A stretch of DNA of 64,000 nucleotides. Origin: Ceratodon purpureus. Taxonomy: Eukaryota; Streptophyta; Bryopsida; Pseudoditrichales; Ditrichaceae. Below are positions 34,500-46,235 of the stretch, piece by piece; within the stretch, counting starts at the first letter, position 1; each line of letters opens with the position of its first letter. The notes beneath the pieces are model-generated. The model saw nothing but the letters and a program-made list of their open reading frames with translations. It had not been told where the DNA came from and did not search any database. The stretch spans positions 27,990,435 through 28,054,434 of the forward strand of contig CM026421.1 in NCBI GenBank assembly GCA_014871385.1, in the 5' to 3' direction. The translations under genes and the position numbers were made by a program.

Positions 34500-37460
34500 A
34501 TGGGTCTCGATCCGGACACCCCTGTCCGGGTGTGGAGCGCATGGACGGATCAGGGAGAGGAACAGGAATCGGAACGAGTCAAGAACGTTGTGAAACCATC
34601 CGACTATGAGAAGGTGGAAGTAGCCCCCGGAAAGACATTTCTGCTAGGGCGAAGCATGAGCAAGGAGCAGAGAGAGGAGTATGTGGATTTACTAAAGGAA
34701 TATTTAGACGTATTCGCTTGGTCACCATCCGACCTCAAGGGAATACCTCCGGAACTCGGCCAACATCATATAGACTTGGTTGACGGATCAGTTCCGGTCA
34801 GACAACGCCAGTACAGGCTCAATCCGAAGTATTCTCTGATGGTGAAGGAAGAGATCGATAGCCTCCTGAAAGCCGGATTCATTTATCCAGTAAATAATTC
34901 CGAGTGGGTATCGCCCATAGTCGTCGTTCCGAAGAAAGTTGGCTCGGATGGGAAAGTCAAGATCCGAGTTTGTCAAGATTTTCGGAAACTGAATGCGGCC
35001 ACAAAGAAGGATTACTTTCCGTTACCCTTTACAGACATTATCCTCGATCACGTGGCAGGGCAGGAGTGCTACAGCTTTCTTGATGGATTTTCCGGTTACA
35101 ACCAGGTGTCGATCCGGGAAGAAGATCAGCTGAAGACGACCTTCACCACGGAATGGGGGACGTTCGCCTTCAACAGAATGCCCTTCGGACTGTGTAACGC
35201 TCCCGGAACATTCCAAAGGCTGATGGTGGATATTTTCCGAGATTTCTTGAGGCATTTTCTAGAAGTCTTCATCGATGACTTCGCGGTGTTCAGTAAGTGG
35301 AAGGAACATCTCGAGTACCTCCGAAGGACCTTCCAGAGGTGCAGGGAAACCGGACTGAAATTACACCCCGGAAAATGTTTTATGGGGATGATTTCCGGAA
35401 TTCTTCTCGGGCACATCGTAAGTCGGAACGGGTTGGAAGTCGATTCGGATAAGGTACGAGCTATCCTTATTCTAGTGTCTCCCACCAACGTCCGAGAGGT
35501 CCGAGGGTTCCTAGGATGCGTCGGATACTACAGGAGGTTTATTATTGCGTATGCCAAATTGGCAGCCCCATTAACGGAACTGTTGAAGAAGGAAGAAGAG
35601 TTTTTGTGGACGGAACGGAGACAGCAGGCGTTCGAGGAACTGAAGAAGGCCCTGACCACCGCTCCGATCCTATCAGCACCGGATTGGTCGAAGGAATTCC
35701 ATGTGACAATCGACGCTTCCGGGTGGTGCCTAGGGGCGATTCTGTGGCAGCAAGGGGAGGATCGGAAGGAGCATCCGATCTATTATGCTAGCAGGCAGAT
35801 GAGCCTTGCGGAACGAAAATATACTACCACTGAACGGGAAGCCTTGGCGGTAGTATACGCCTGCAAGAAGTTCCGACACTACCTTCTCGGATACAAGATC
35901 GTGTTTCATACGGATCATGACTCCCTGAAGTATTTGGTGAACAAACCGGATCTCTCAGGGCGTATTGCACGATGGATCTTGCTGCTCCAGGAATTCAACT
36001 ACGAGGTAGTAGTGAAACCGGGTAAGGCCAATGCCAACGCTGACTACCTTTCCAGAATGCGTGGCCCGGAAGCAGTTTCGGATATCACCGCCACGTTTCC
36101 GGATGAGTTTCCGGAAGAGGCGGAGGTATTTCACATTTCCGGAATGGAGGAATCCGATTATTCGGAGATTATCCAGTATTTAACACAACGGAGGTACCCG
36201 GAGGGATTTACGCGGGAGGAGAAGATGGTATTTCAGAATACAGTAGCTCCTTTCACACTGATCCGAGGGGTACTTTTCCGGATGGGACCGGATGATGTAT
36301 TACGGAGGTGCCTCGAGGAGTCCGAACGAAGGCAGGTCATGAGGGCCTTACACGCCGGACCCTCGGGCGGCCATTTCGCCTCGGAGACAACCATCAAGCG
36401 GATCCGATCAGCCGGATATTGGTGGCCTTACCTCTCCCGGGACGTGAAGGAATTTGTAGGGCAGTGTGACCAATGTCAAAGAACCGGGGCACCCTCGTTC
36501 CGGAACCACTGGCCCCTCACTCCCATTATTCCCTTGGCTCCGTTTGAAAAATGGGGGATAGACTTTATCGGACCAATCAATCCGGTCACAGCCCGGAAGA
36601 GGAGATACATTATCCTGGCTACGGATTATGCGACCAGATGGGTAGAGGCAAGAGCAACGGTGAAGAATGACGCCGCAGCCGCAGCCACATTCCTCTTTGA
36701 AGAAATAATGATGAGATTTGGACATCCGTTAGAACTGGTGAGTGACCGGGGAAAACATTTCCTGAACGATGTCATCATCAATATCACGGAACGGTATCTC
36801 ATCAAGCACCGGAAGACGACCCCTTATAATCCGAAAGCGAATGGGCTGACGGAACGAGCTAATGGCATCGTCGGAAAGATTCTGAACAAGATGGTCTCGG
36901 CTCATAAGACGGATTGGGATCGGAAGCTCCCTTCAGCTGTACACGCCTACAATACCAGTGAGAAGAAAACCATGGGTAAGAGTCCGTTCTTCCTAGTCTT
37001 TGGACAATCCGCAGTTCACGGAGTGGAGCTGGAGGTAGAAACCTTACGGGTTATGGCTGCCCGTCACGGGACGAGAGTCGAGGATCCGGGGTACCGGATC
37101 GTGGCGTTACAGGATCTGGAAGAAGTCAGGAGAGGCGCTCTACAGCAGGCTGTAGATGTCCAGGCAAAACGTAAGGAGACCTACGACAAAAGAATTCCTA
37201 AGGACAATAAGGTGATAGAAGGAGGCTTGGTGCTCTTATACGATAATCGGCACCAAAAGTTTCCGGGAAAGTTACATACGAGATGGATGGGACCTTACCG
37301 GGTTACGCGGATCTTTGAGAACGGATCATTACAACTGGCGGACCTCCAGGGAAATAGCTTCGAAACCCGGGTGAACGGATCCCGAGTGAAGAATTACAAC
37401 CCTGAGGAGTTCACAGACACCGAAGGAAGCGAAAGCCCGGAAGGGGAGGAAGAAGAATAG
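34500..37460 (+). CDS. Pol: reverse transcriptase, RNase H, integrase
   Basis: 986 codons from ATG 34,500. The RT has YPVNNSEWVSPIVVVPKK, FRKLNAATKKDYFPLPF, FLDGFSGYNQV, FNRMPFGLCNAPGTFQRLM and the catalytic FIDDFAVF (F.DD form). RNase H has VTIDASGWCLGAILWQQ, TTTEREALAVVYACKKFRHY and HTDHDSL. Integrase has an HHCC zinc site (HAGPSGGHF, then CDQCQ), and DDE residues in WGIDFIGP, LVSDRGKHF and NGLTERANG. The C-terminus is acidic (EGSESPEGEEEE). PR-RT-RH-INT order makes it Ty3/gypsy; the RT form is like the Tat/Athila branch. The catalytic residues are intact. Confidence 0.93.
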   Translation: MGLDPDTPVRVWSAWTDQGEEQESERVKNVVKPSDYEKVEVAPGKTFLLGRSMSKEQREEYVDLLKEYLDVFAWSPSDLKGIPPELGQHHIDLVDGSVPVRQRQYRLNPKYSLMVKEEIDSLLKAGFIYPVNNSEWVSPIVVVPKKVGSDGKVKIRVCQDFRKLNAATKKDYFPLPFTDIILDHVAGQECYSFLDGFSGYNQVSIREEDQLKTTFTTEWGTFAFNRMPFGLCNAPGTFQRLMVDIFRDFLRHFLEVFIDDFAVFSKWKEHLEYLRRTFQRCRETGLKLHPGKCFMGMISGILLGHIVSRNGLEVDSDKVRAILILVSPTNVREVRGFLGCVGYYRRFIIAYAKLAAPLTELLKKEEEFLWTERRQQAFEELKKALTTAPILSAPDWSKEFHVTIDASGWCLGAILWQQGEDRKEHPIYYASRQMSLAERKYTTTEREALAVVYACKKFRHYLLGYKIVFHTDHDSLKYLVNKPDLSGRIARWILLLQEFNYEVVVKPGKANANADYLSRMRGPEAVSDITATFPDEFPEEAEVFHISGMEESDYSEIIQYLTQRRYPEGFTREEKMVFQNTVAPFTLIRGVLFRMGPDDVLRRCLEESERRQVMRALHAGPSGGHFASETTIKRIRSAGYWWPYLSRDVKEFVGQCDQCQRTGAPSFRNHWPLTPIIPLAPFEKWGIDFIGPINPVTARKRRYIILATDYATRWVEARATVKNDAAAAATFLFEEIMMRFGHPLELVSDRGKHFLNDVIINITERYLIKHRKTTPYNPKANGLTERANGIVGKILNKMVSAHKTDWDRKLPSAVHAYNTSEKKTMGKSPFFLVFGQSAVHGVELEVETLRVMAARHGTRVEDPGYRIVALQDLEEVRRGALQQAVDVQAKRKETYDKRIPKDNKVIEGGLVLLYDNRHQKFPGKLHTRWMGPYRVTRIFENGSLQLADLQGNSFETRVNGSRVKNYNPEEFTDTEGSESPEGEEEE

Positions 37461-37483
37461 TGTTCGCGGGGACTCTCACATTT

Positions 37484-37496
37484 GAAAATGGGGTAA
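37484..37496 (+). other. Polypurine tract
   Basis: GAAAATGGGGTAA lies directly before the TG of the 3' LTR, where plus-strand DNA synthesis is primed. Confidence 0.75.
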
Positions 37497-40400
37497 TGTG
37501 GGATCCGAGAAACTCAGAATAAACCGGAAGAGCCCCAGCCGGCGTAAGTATTCCATTTATTTTTCATTTTTTTTGGCTAATTAGGTAAAAACTGGCCCGA
37601 CACTAGCAGCATTAGTAGTTAACGCAAATCGGATACTCCGGAAACGTTAAAACAGTTAACGTAGGAAGTGTTCCCGGAACCTGGATTCCGGAAACTCGGA
37701 AGACAAGACACGGAACGGGTGGACGATCCGAGTACTGACCGTTACTGTAACCGCGTCAAGGATCCGAAGCGACGCGGAAGTCATCATGACTCGGATAGGC
37801 GTTTACCCCGGTACGTTGGCGGCTGCAATTACGGGCCGCCACAGCGCTTATTATGCCTGGGGTATATAAGCGAGGGTGTTAGGGTTTGGAGTTCCTTTTT
37901 GCGAACTGGGAGTAGAGAGTGAAAGAGCGGTGAGGTGTCTTTGTCTTTTCCGATTCACCGGCAGTTGGATTGCCGGGTTTCTTGCTGTCGGATCGTAGAG
38001 GGAGAGAAGTGAGGAGTAGAGATGGCACGCGTGCAGTGTTGCGTCCTTAGCCCCGGAACTCCAGTGAAGGAATCGGATATGGAGGAACTGATCACCGACC
38101 TCACTCGGATGAGGTGTGAGGGATTGTTGGCACGACCGTGGTTACTGAAGAGTGAGGTGATGGTGAGGGAGGTCCTGGAAGGTCCGGACAACCGGTGGGA
38201 TAATACGATCCGAGGCAAGCCCACGCTGTGGAATGCGGAACAATGGGCGGAAGCTTACGGTTTCGAGCAGAAGGGACTCCTTTGGGCGACTCGGACGGAT
38301 CAGTACGTGCAGGATAGGTTCCACGGGAAGATCCATAGGAACAATGGATACGAGATAGACGCCTGCAAGGATAGGAGGCAGAGGCAGGTCTTAGCTTTCC
38401 TCGTTCCGATCCTGTATCCGCAGAAACCGGCACAAGTTACCATTACGGTCGGGAATACCATCCTCGGAGCGTATACAGGAGAACGTCCGGTGAATTGGGC
38501 TGCACTCATGGCGGAAGTGGTGCAGAAGATGGTTCCGACGATCGGAAAGAAGCCGACCCCACTCTCCCCTTACCTCTTTCACCTTTACCATGCGTATGAC
38601 TTGCTGACCGATAAGGAGGACGAGACGTATACGCACGCGAAGAACTGCCTCAACTTCTCGGAGATTCCGCCCGGAATGGAACCCGATCCGCGAGGTGAGC
38701 CCTCTGATACAACGGACTCGGAAGATGAGGACGATACGAGGGAAGTTCCGAACCCTGGCGCTGCTAGGGCTCAGTCCAGGTCGAGATCGGAGCAGGCTCC
38801 GTCACGACACGCGGAGCCGTCTACGGCCCGGGGAGATCCGGAACGGAGAGAGGTCAGTTCCGATCGGGGATTTCCGGTGGACCTGTTTCGGGGGATTCGG
38901 GAGGAGACTCACCGGGCTCAAGCTTCTTATGATCGGATCGAAACCCTGTTCCGGAGGGTCTGTACAGCTCTGGGAGGGTGCTTACCGGAAGAGGTGATCC
39001 GAGAAGTGGAGTTGTTGAAGGATGCCCCAACTCTCCGGAGTGAGAAGAAGCGGCTGGAGCTTCAGTTGCAGGAGCTGACGAAGGAGCTGGCGGCAAAGAG
39101 TGACGAGATCCGTAAGTTCCACGCCGAGCAGGAGGAGACTTTGGGGGAGCTTCGGAAGTTGGTGGGAAGTTCGGGAGCGGTAATCAACAAGGCCCGGCTG
39201 TTTGATGAGAACGTAGTGCAGCCGGCCGATTTCGAGGACAAGCAGAAGATCATCAAGATCCTCTCCAAATGCGAGCACTCGATGAACATGATCCTGAAGA
39301 AGGTCCGGCAGCTGCTCAATCCGAGCACCGGAAGTCCCAGTCTCGTAGTCGCTGGCCGGGGTCTTCCGCTCCCCGGATCGCCCTCTCGTGCCGTGGTAGG
39401 AGAATCTCGCGGAGTTGGGTTCCGAACCCCGATAGGGAGTAACCTCCAAGCAGCAGAACAGATGACGGTCGAAGAGGCCGCCATGACAAATCGGACGATT
39501 GCGGAGGCGATCCGGGAAGTCCAAGCACAGGCGGCGTCACCCGGAACCAGTACGGTCCAGCAGAGCTGCGCGATCCCCAGAGGACAGGTGGAGGTGACCG
39601 GAACGACAGTCACCGAGAGGCGGATCGAGGAGAGGACGGTTTCGGAACAGGTGACTCGGACCGTGCCACCGGATGTTCTTCCACGACTCGGAGAGGAAGT
39701 GATCATTGCGAATTACCGAGGGGAGGTAGCGGGACCGGAATGGAGACGACCTATTTCACCACCCGGACGGACCCGAGTAACTCAGGAGGGGGGATTGACC
39801 CCTTCACCCACAGCCAAGACCGGAACGGTGACGCCTACTCCCACCGGAACGCCAGCAGCGGGTTCCCCTCCGAACACTGTCGGTGAGTTCCGGAGGTTGC
39901 GGAAAAGGAAGGAGCCGATTACGATTTCCGAGTCCGACTCAGAGACGCATGGGAGCTCTCCGGTCAGGACCACCGGAACTGAAACTCAGACTCCGACGTC
40001 CGGAACCCCTCCCGCACATATGATCCCGAAATCGCCCAATTCTCCCAAGCCCCGGATCGTTACCCGGTTGTCCTTAGAGGCTCAGGAGAGGGAGTCAAAG
40101 GCGGAACGGAGTGCTAGGCGCAAGGCGGCACGAGCAGCAGAGGCGGGCGGATCGGAGCCACGGGTGACCAGGTCGAAGGATCGCGAGCAGGAGAGCCACA
40201 AGAAGACAAAGAAGTGATAGATTCCTCTCACTGCCACTTGTCGTAACTTTCCGAATTTATAGGAGTAGATTCCGGATCGGGAGATCCGTTCTAGTCGTAA
40301 AGTAGAATTCTAGGTAGATAGTTAGGGATTAGGGTTTTGATTGAACTGCCGGCGCCGCCGCTTTGTGAAAGCCCCTGCTTACTTAAACCGGGCAGGCGAT

Positions 40401-41150
40401 GCGATCCGGGTCTTCGTTTTGCATGTTTTCCCCCTATATTCCTTATCAGTAAAGTATTTGTGTTTTGTAAGTACTGTGCGTGATTTCCCGCTAAGTGTGA
40501 ATGATCCGGGAAGGATATGGGAGTTCCGCTGTAGCTCGGATAGGAAGGTGATGGGAGTTGCGACGAGACCCGAACCGGAAAGGAAATGGGATTGAGCGGA
40601 AAGATTTAGCGGATTGTCGTAGGAGTGAAGCCTCACTGTTCCGTCCCCAAATCAACCTCATACGGAATAGCCGTCGCTAGGGTCGAAGCGGATCAAGAAC
40701 TACTTGGTCGGGCTCCCTGAACTTCTGAAGAGGTTCCGTGCACAGTGAGAGGGGGAGTCGGAACGTGGTACGGGTCGCCTAGGGATAATCGGATCCTGGT
40801 TCTCCCAGATTCGGATTGGTTTGTCGTTGTAGTCCCACGGATCGGAGAGGATCGTTTGTGTGACCTGCTGGCCAGAGTACTCTAGGACAGTTGTGAGACG
40901 GTAACTGATCCGAGACGTTGGGGTTTGTGGACGAAACACCTAATGAGAGAAGAATAGAGAAGGAGATAGTTCGGGAGTTACGTTCCGAAGACACTATCCG
41001 AGCAGTGGCAAGGCTCGGAACGATTAGCAGTAACTACTTGGTGAAACACTATTGAATCCCTGGACGATACTCGGAACCTAGTGACAGTACGGAAGTTTAC
41101 GCTCAATTAGAGCACTATCCGGATGTTAGTTGCGTTTCCGTGTTCCGACA
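37497..41150 (+). repeat. 3' LTR, 3,654 bp
   Basis: Same length and ends as the 5' LTR, followed directly by the target duplication CGGGC. Confidence 0.97.
38022..40217 (+). CDS. LTR-encoded 731-aa coiled-coil protein (3' copy)
   Basis: Same protein as at 28,311-30,506 with one replacement seen, Glu12 to Gly (SPETP to SPGTP). Both copies are fully open. This copy lies downstream of gag-pol and could be expressed from the 3' LTR promoter. Confidence 0.85.
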   Translation: MARVQCCVLSPGTPVKESDMEELITDLTRMRCEGLLARPWLLKSEVMVREVLEGPDNRWDNTIRGKPTLWNAEQWAEAYGFEQKGLLWATRTDQYVQDRFHGKIHRNNGYEIDACKDRRQRQVLAFLVPILYPQKPAQVTITVGNTILGAYTGERPVNWAALMAEVVQKMVPTIGKKPTPLSPYLFHLYHAYDLLTDKEDETYTHAKNCLNFSEIPPGMEPDPRGEPSDTTDSEDEDDTREVPNPGAARAQSRSRSEQAPSRHAEPSTARGDPERREVSSDRGFPVDLFRGIREETHRAQASYDRIETLFRRVCTALGGCLPEEVIREVELLKDAPTLRSEKKRLELQLQELTKELAAKSDEIRKFHAEQEETLGELRKLVGSSGAVINKARLFDENVVQPADFEDKQKIIKILSKCEHSMNMILKKVRQLLNPSTGSPSLVVAGRGLPLPGSPSRAVVGESRGVGFRTPIGSNLQAAEQMTVEEAAMTNRTIAEAIREVQAQAASPGTSTVQQSCAIPRGQVEVTGTTVTERRIEERTVSEQVTRTVPPDVLPRLGEEVIIANYRGEVAGPEWRRPISPPGRTRVTQEGGLTPSPTAKTGTVTPTPTGTPAAGSPPNTVGEFRRLRKRKEPITISESDSETHGSSPVRTTGTETQTPTSGTPPAHMIPKSPNSPKPRIVTRLSLEAQERESKAERSARRKAARAAEAGGSEPRVTRSKDREQESHKKTKK

Positions 41151-42550
41151 CGGGCCTTGGCTCTTCGGGTAGCGGAGAGTCAGTCTGCTGCCACGTGGCC
41201 CGTGATTCTGATCACGCGGTCCGTGGCTCAGTAGTTTAAAAGGGAGAACCCTTGGGGTTTTCTCTCACCATTTTGCGATGTTTGTGTTCTTTTGTTCAAT
41301 TCAGGCTTTATGTTTTACTCCACATTTGTCTTGAGTTTTTTTCTGGAGTGCATGAGCAAAGTGAGTGGTCCCTCCTTCCCATTCTTGCTGTTTCCGAGTT
41401 TGCACCGGTCCCCATAAACGCTGTGTAGGTTAGTTAGGCTAGTATTCCGTGTTAGGTCAGTTCGGGCTGTGAGCCTCTATTAAGCAAGTTTTAAACATCC
41501 CTAATTCAAGCCGTTGCTCTCATGCAAGGGGGTACTTGGTGAGCTAGCAGCCGCCCCTGTTTAGGATTGGTGTACTTGCTTAATCGGTTCGGTATCACCC
41601 CCTGTGCGGAAAGTGCTAGACGGAGGAACACTAAGGGTGGAAAGGAGGAGAGGGCGGAAAGTGGAAGTGGCAGATACCAGACTTGAGTGCGGAGGGTGTA
41701 CTCCGACTCGAGGATACTTGGGGATTCGAAGGGGGTACTTCGGTACAAGGATTTGAGCTTCATCATTTCCACAATCCACCCCAACAACGGAAGCGTGGAA
41801 ATGTGGCCCTACTCTGTGTGACCTGCGGAACACAGCATTGTACCCGTTGTGAGGGTAGTGGCCCATTTCCGCATTTCCACCCCTTCTGGGGGAGTGGTAC
41901 GAGACTTGAGTGGGACAGTTTTCCGTGAGAAGGCTGCCCCCATCGAAACACCAGGCGGAGGGAGTATTAGAGTAGGAGTGCGTGAAGTAGGGAGAAAACC
42001 CTGACAAATCAGTGGGCGAAATCCCCGGAAATAACTACAAAGCCTCTTTGAGCATTCTAGCTTAAACCGCTAGAATTATTCCGAGTACGGAAGTCGGTTG
42101 GTGACGGAAAGGTGGAGCAGCAGTGAAGATTCCACTAGTAATCCCAGAGATGCTGTCATAGAGTAGCTAACTACGATGGGTCTTCTGGGATGTCTCTGTG
42201 TACATAGTGATGGGCTCTAGGATCGGGACTCTGGGCCTATATTGTGCTAAGATAAGGTATGGTTCTTGTAGTCTTTGGGGGTAGATAGTGTTCCACTTTC
42301 CACCTTTGGATAGTGGAATTTTCCGTGATAGGTAGTATCCGGGATTTCTCTATCCCTTAGATTTTGTGGCCTTGGGTGTTTCTTGGGTTTGTGTTTGGGA
42401 TTTTTATGTGTTTCTTTTAGATTATCCCTTCTCTCAGTTGTGTTTACAACCGCAGGTTCTTCGTGGGAACGAACTTCGCGCGGTTTTAGCGTGTTACGCG
42501 TTATTTAGGTTATTTAACTCAATACGTTACCACCGTGCTACGACATATAG

Positions 42551-45500
42551 AGTCTATGGTCTTACTGATTCTCTGATGGCTGCATCCACTGAGATCCTCA
42601 CCCCTCGTCGCTCTTCTACATGCACAATTCAGACTCCCTTACCTCGTGATGTCAAAGTCAAAGTCGAGCCTGGTACTGAAACTTCAGACGTAGAGAAACC
42701 TCCCCCTCCGACAGTCATTTCTCTCTCCTCTGATGACAAAGTCAGTCCCGTCAAGTTGGTGCCCAAGGTCCACGCTGATACTCCTCCTTCCAATGTCGCT
42801 CTTCCATTGTCCCAGGTCACAGTTAGCATTGTCCCCCTCCTTCAACAGCTTGCAAAGGCGCGTGGGTCATAAAACATTTTGAAGAAGATAGACTATTCCA
42901 CTATTAGACACGAGAGAGTAGAGTACTTGCCTGCGAAGTTTGATGGTCCGGTTCTTTTTGAGTTGCCTCCAGCTGCTGCAGGATCCTCTAAGCTCGCCGC
43001 CAAGTCAATGCAAGGAATGGACAAACGATACGACGGACACTTGTGGACCAAGACCATCACAACAAACATCAAAAACGACTTCGGACTCTCTTTTCGAAGT
43101 TCCACCTGCGTCGGATGGATGCGCTACACCAACGAGGAGTGTGACTTCTTGAAGCGTGTTCCCAAGATCTTCGAGGTTAACGAGACTGAGTTCGAAGGCT
43201 GTACTCTGCAAGCTTTCCTCATTGATCAGCCTCCTCCATCTGACTCCACGCTTGTGTGCAAGGTATGTAAAGAACCTCCATCATGTGTAGCTACATGTGA
43301 GGCTAAGATTTATTACGTTGTGGGCAAACCGAATCAGACTAGAGCTTGTATTCATATAGGATCACATGATCATCTAGTGAAAGTAGGAGACTACAGAGAC
43401 TCTAAAGCAGAGATTAGTAGCTTAATAGAAGAGCAGGTAGAGATGAACAACAAAGCAACAAAGAGCGCCGTTGTCCTGGAGGCGAGCAAACTCCTCATCG
43501 GGAGCTACCTTCTACAGCCCGACGATGCACCACCGAGGAAGCTGACGATGGAGGAGCTGGTTCCTGTTTTGGATCGTTGCAAAGACATGGCGTCGCCCAA
43601 CATCCGCAACAAAGTCGCCACCTTCAAGAAATTCAAAAGGTACGGAATCATGGACGGTATCACCAAGCTCCGTGGTAACAGTCTCTGGGCGTATGTCCAG
43701 GAGAATAGGTTTCCTGGTCAAGGATCTATGCGTGACAAAGTCTTCCTGTTTAAGATGTCGGAGGTCGGGCCGGGAAGTGGTGTCGACTTGGTCAGCCGAA
43801 TGCAAGCTGGTGGCGACTTGGAGAACGCATGGATCATGTTCGACCATGTCAAACGCGTCAAAGACTGGTCGACGATGGCCTGCCATGTGTACGACGCCAC
43901 CTACTGCCGCGTGATGACAATCGCCACTTGCGACATGCAGTCCGAGGACACGGACGCCCAGCTCGTCTTCTGGAAAAACCTGAACCTGGTCATGGAGATC
44001 AATGGCGTTGCAGCGCCGAACTTCAAGGGGTTCATGGCGGATAACGCACAGGCGAATTGGAATGCAGTGCGAATCCTTTACGGCAATGGCAACAAAGAAG
44101 ACCCAATGGAGGACCGGGAGAGGTCGTGCTTGTTCCACTGGACTCAGAACATGGTGGCGTATACGTAGAAGCACTTCCCCGAAGAACTCTGGGAACAGCA
44201 CAAGAAGATGTGCACTCAGTACAAGAATGCGACCAGCATGGCAGAGGCGGAAACTCTGTACCACGCGTTGCGAGCATGGTGGGCATCCACCGGGGTCGTT
44301 GGCGAAAGCGGGCTCATCAAACTCGATCAGTGGCTGTCATTCTGGCACCACCGCTTCCGCCAGTGGGGGGGATTCATGACCGAGGTATGATCTCTGCACT
44401 CTGTTCTGATATTTTTGATACTGGTTTCCTAGCCCTAACCTACAAAACTCTAATCCGTGAATCTAACGGCACCTACTGTCAAATCTGCAGAAATTCTCGA
44501 AAGAAGAACTCACAGAGATGCCGACCTGTAACCTCGCCGAAATAGTTCACAACAAGTGGCTCCAAGCTTCAGGAAACAACGGGAACGACCTCTACGTTGC
44601 TACCGTGGACGATTTCGTTCGGGCATTTCTACAGGTTGTCAACTACTACTAGTTCCTCAAAGGTGACGTCGGCGGAACAGGACCATCCAAGAAGGAACTC
44701 AGGCTTCGGATGGCTGAACGCAACGCGAAGAAATGGGGAAATCCTACACTGCTCGACAAGCCCATGCTCGATATGCCAGGCGCGGATGAGTTCTGCACCC
44801 GTCAGCCTATCATGCATGGAGCGGAAGTCTTCAGTTCACAGAAGCGAAAAGCCGACGTCCCCATCGGAGCTGACGAGGAGTCTTATCGCCCGGATAAGAC
44901 AAACTTCTCACGCCCAAGAGGCCCAAGACGTGCCGTCAGGGCTCGCCCTATGCAGATGCCCGTCATTGTGGAAGACGACTCCGAACACGACACCGAGGTA
45001 CAATGTACCCAACCTCCTGCCGAGGAAGTTGATTCCCCTGTACCTTCACCTGTGAACAAGGGCGGCATTCGCCATGTCAACGCGGTTGAAGAAACCAAGG
45101 TGGACGTGAAGGAGTGGCACATTTCGAGACTTCACAAACTTTCTGCGAAGTGTTGCTGGGCCCAAAGAGCTGAAACGAAGAAGAAGTGCACTGAGAGAAT
45201 CGTCAGGGGGCCCCATTGCACAGCTGCACCTACCTACACTGGGCTCTGGACTAACTATCGCAGGAAGCTAGTGGAGAAGACTGAGTTCTTCTTCTGCTCC
45301 GACGATATTGAGCGTTGCGTGAAAGGCTCTAAGCGCAAGTGGGTAGCACACTACTCAAAGGACCAGGAATTCTCCTCCATTCCAGAGGTCTGGCCAGTGA
45401 AACTAGGTACTAACCTAAAACTCACGGAGATTCTTGCCTTCGAAGCAGCGGGCTTTCAACTTCCGCTGAAGAAACCGGTCTCCCCAAGACGCCTCTTCTC

Positions 45501-45984
45501 CTCTGCCCCGCCCCCTGCAAATCTCAGCTCGGTGCTAGTCGCTGCAGACGCTGACCGCTACCCAGGCAAGAGAGACGGCAAGATGGTGAAGCGCACTGCC
45601 ACTCGTCTCAATCCGGCGCAGCGACTCTCCATGGGCTCCTCCGAGTCACTCAAAGCGCGCCTCCGTTCCGTCACCATGATACCTGAGCCGGGCCACGGTT
45701 GCATCATTGGGCTGGATTCGGGCGTCGCTCCACACATCACTCGGTACCAGATTACCATCAGTTCTTACCCTGGTTGCACTTGTCCCGCATTCAAGAAGAC
45801 GATGACTACGTTCCGAGGCAGGACTCAGTTCACGTATTGTAAGCACCTTTACTACATACTCTTGAAGGTCTGCAACCGTGATCCCGAAGCGGAGCTTTTC
45901 ATCCATGCGCCTACCTTCAGCTTTAACGAGGTCAAGCTACTCCTAGAGAGTGGAATCTTGCGTCACCCCTTGGCGAAGAAGTAG
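42551..45984 (+). pseudogene. MULE transposase of E1, 3' part
   Basis: It resumes at RVYGLTDSL after the solo LTR. In order come a Ser/Pro linker; a WRKY-GCM1-like zinc region (STCVGWMRY, CKVCKEPPSCVATCEAKIYYV, HIGSHDHLV); the DDE region (WIMFDHVKRVKDWSTMACHVYD, KGFMADNAQANWNAVR, RSCLFHW); and a SWIM zinc finger (CTCPAFKK, then FTYCKHLYYIL). An intron at 44,385-44,490 (GAG|gtatga to ctgcag|AAA) is supported by the E2 copy. In-frame stops are TAA 42,870, TAG 44,166 and TAG 44,650, the last where E2 has Ser. With the insertion, it cannot make transposase. WRKY-GCM1 and SWIM fingers are known from MULE transposases. Confidence 0.85.
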
Positions 45985-46235
45985 GTAGCCCTCCTACTTT
46001 AAAACTGCCATTTCCACAATGGCCATTGATAACGTACTGAATGATTTTAGTAATATACCATGTACTAAGTCAGCAATACAGAAGCTGTATTGACTTTTTC
46101 ATTATTAAGGCTTTGTCGTTCACATTGATTGCATTCTATTTCAATACATTCTATCTTGAACAAGTGCACTATATACCTCGTATCCCCTGGCATGTACCCT
46201 TTATTACAGCAAACATATACTTGTTATTAGATGTC

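Larger units (their letters stand above)
27786..41150 (+). mobile_element. Complete Ty3/gypsy LTR retrotransposon with ORF-bearing LTRs
   Basis: 13,365 bp, target duplication CGGGC at 27,781-27,785 and 41,151-41,155. The two 3,654-bp LTRs lie exactly 9,711 bp apart; by eye I find four substitutions (27,887/37,598; 28,131/37,842; 28,345/38,056; 28,580/38,291). The order is LTR, Asp-tRNA-type primer site, gag with three zinc knuckles, protease, reverse transcriptase, RNase H, integrase, polypurine tract, LTR, which is the Ty3/gypsy order. Near-identical LTRs indicate a very recent insertion. Oddities are a 731-codon ORF inside each LTR and three in-frame stops in the gag-pol frame. Confidence 0.95.
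24991..42545 (+). mobile_element. Solo LTR (4,185 bp net) inside the E1 transposase, itself interrupted
   Basis: It begins TGTCGTGTCCCGAC and ends GTGCTACGACA (TG...CA), flanked by TATAG at 24,986-24,990 and 42,546-42,550. After removing the 13,365-bp inner element and its 5-bp duplication, 4,185 bp remain with no gag, pol, primer-binding site or second LTR, as expected of a solo LTR left by recombination. It encodes a long ORF (25,830-27,695) homologous to the ORF in the LTRs of the inner element, so the two families are related. The span contains the complete inner element. Confidence 0.8.

Noticed and set aside
24991-42545. Treating 24,991-42,545 as one autonomous retrotransposon
   Set aside because: All gag-pol lies inside the inner element with its own LTRs and duplication; the outer 4.2 kb has no internal region.
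42366-42545. Upstream extension of the transposase frame (from 42,366)
   Set aside because: This part is LTR sequence; the target duplication shows the transposase resumes at 42,551.
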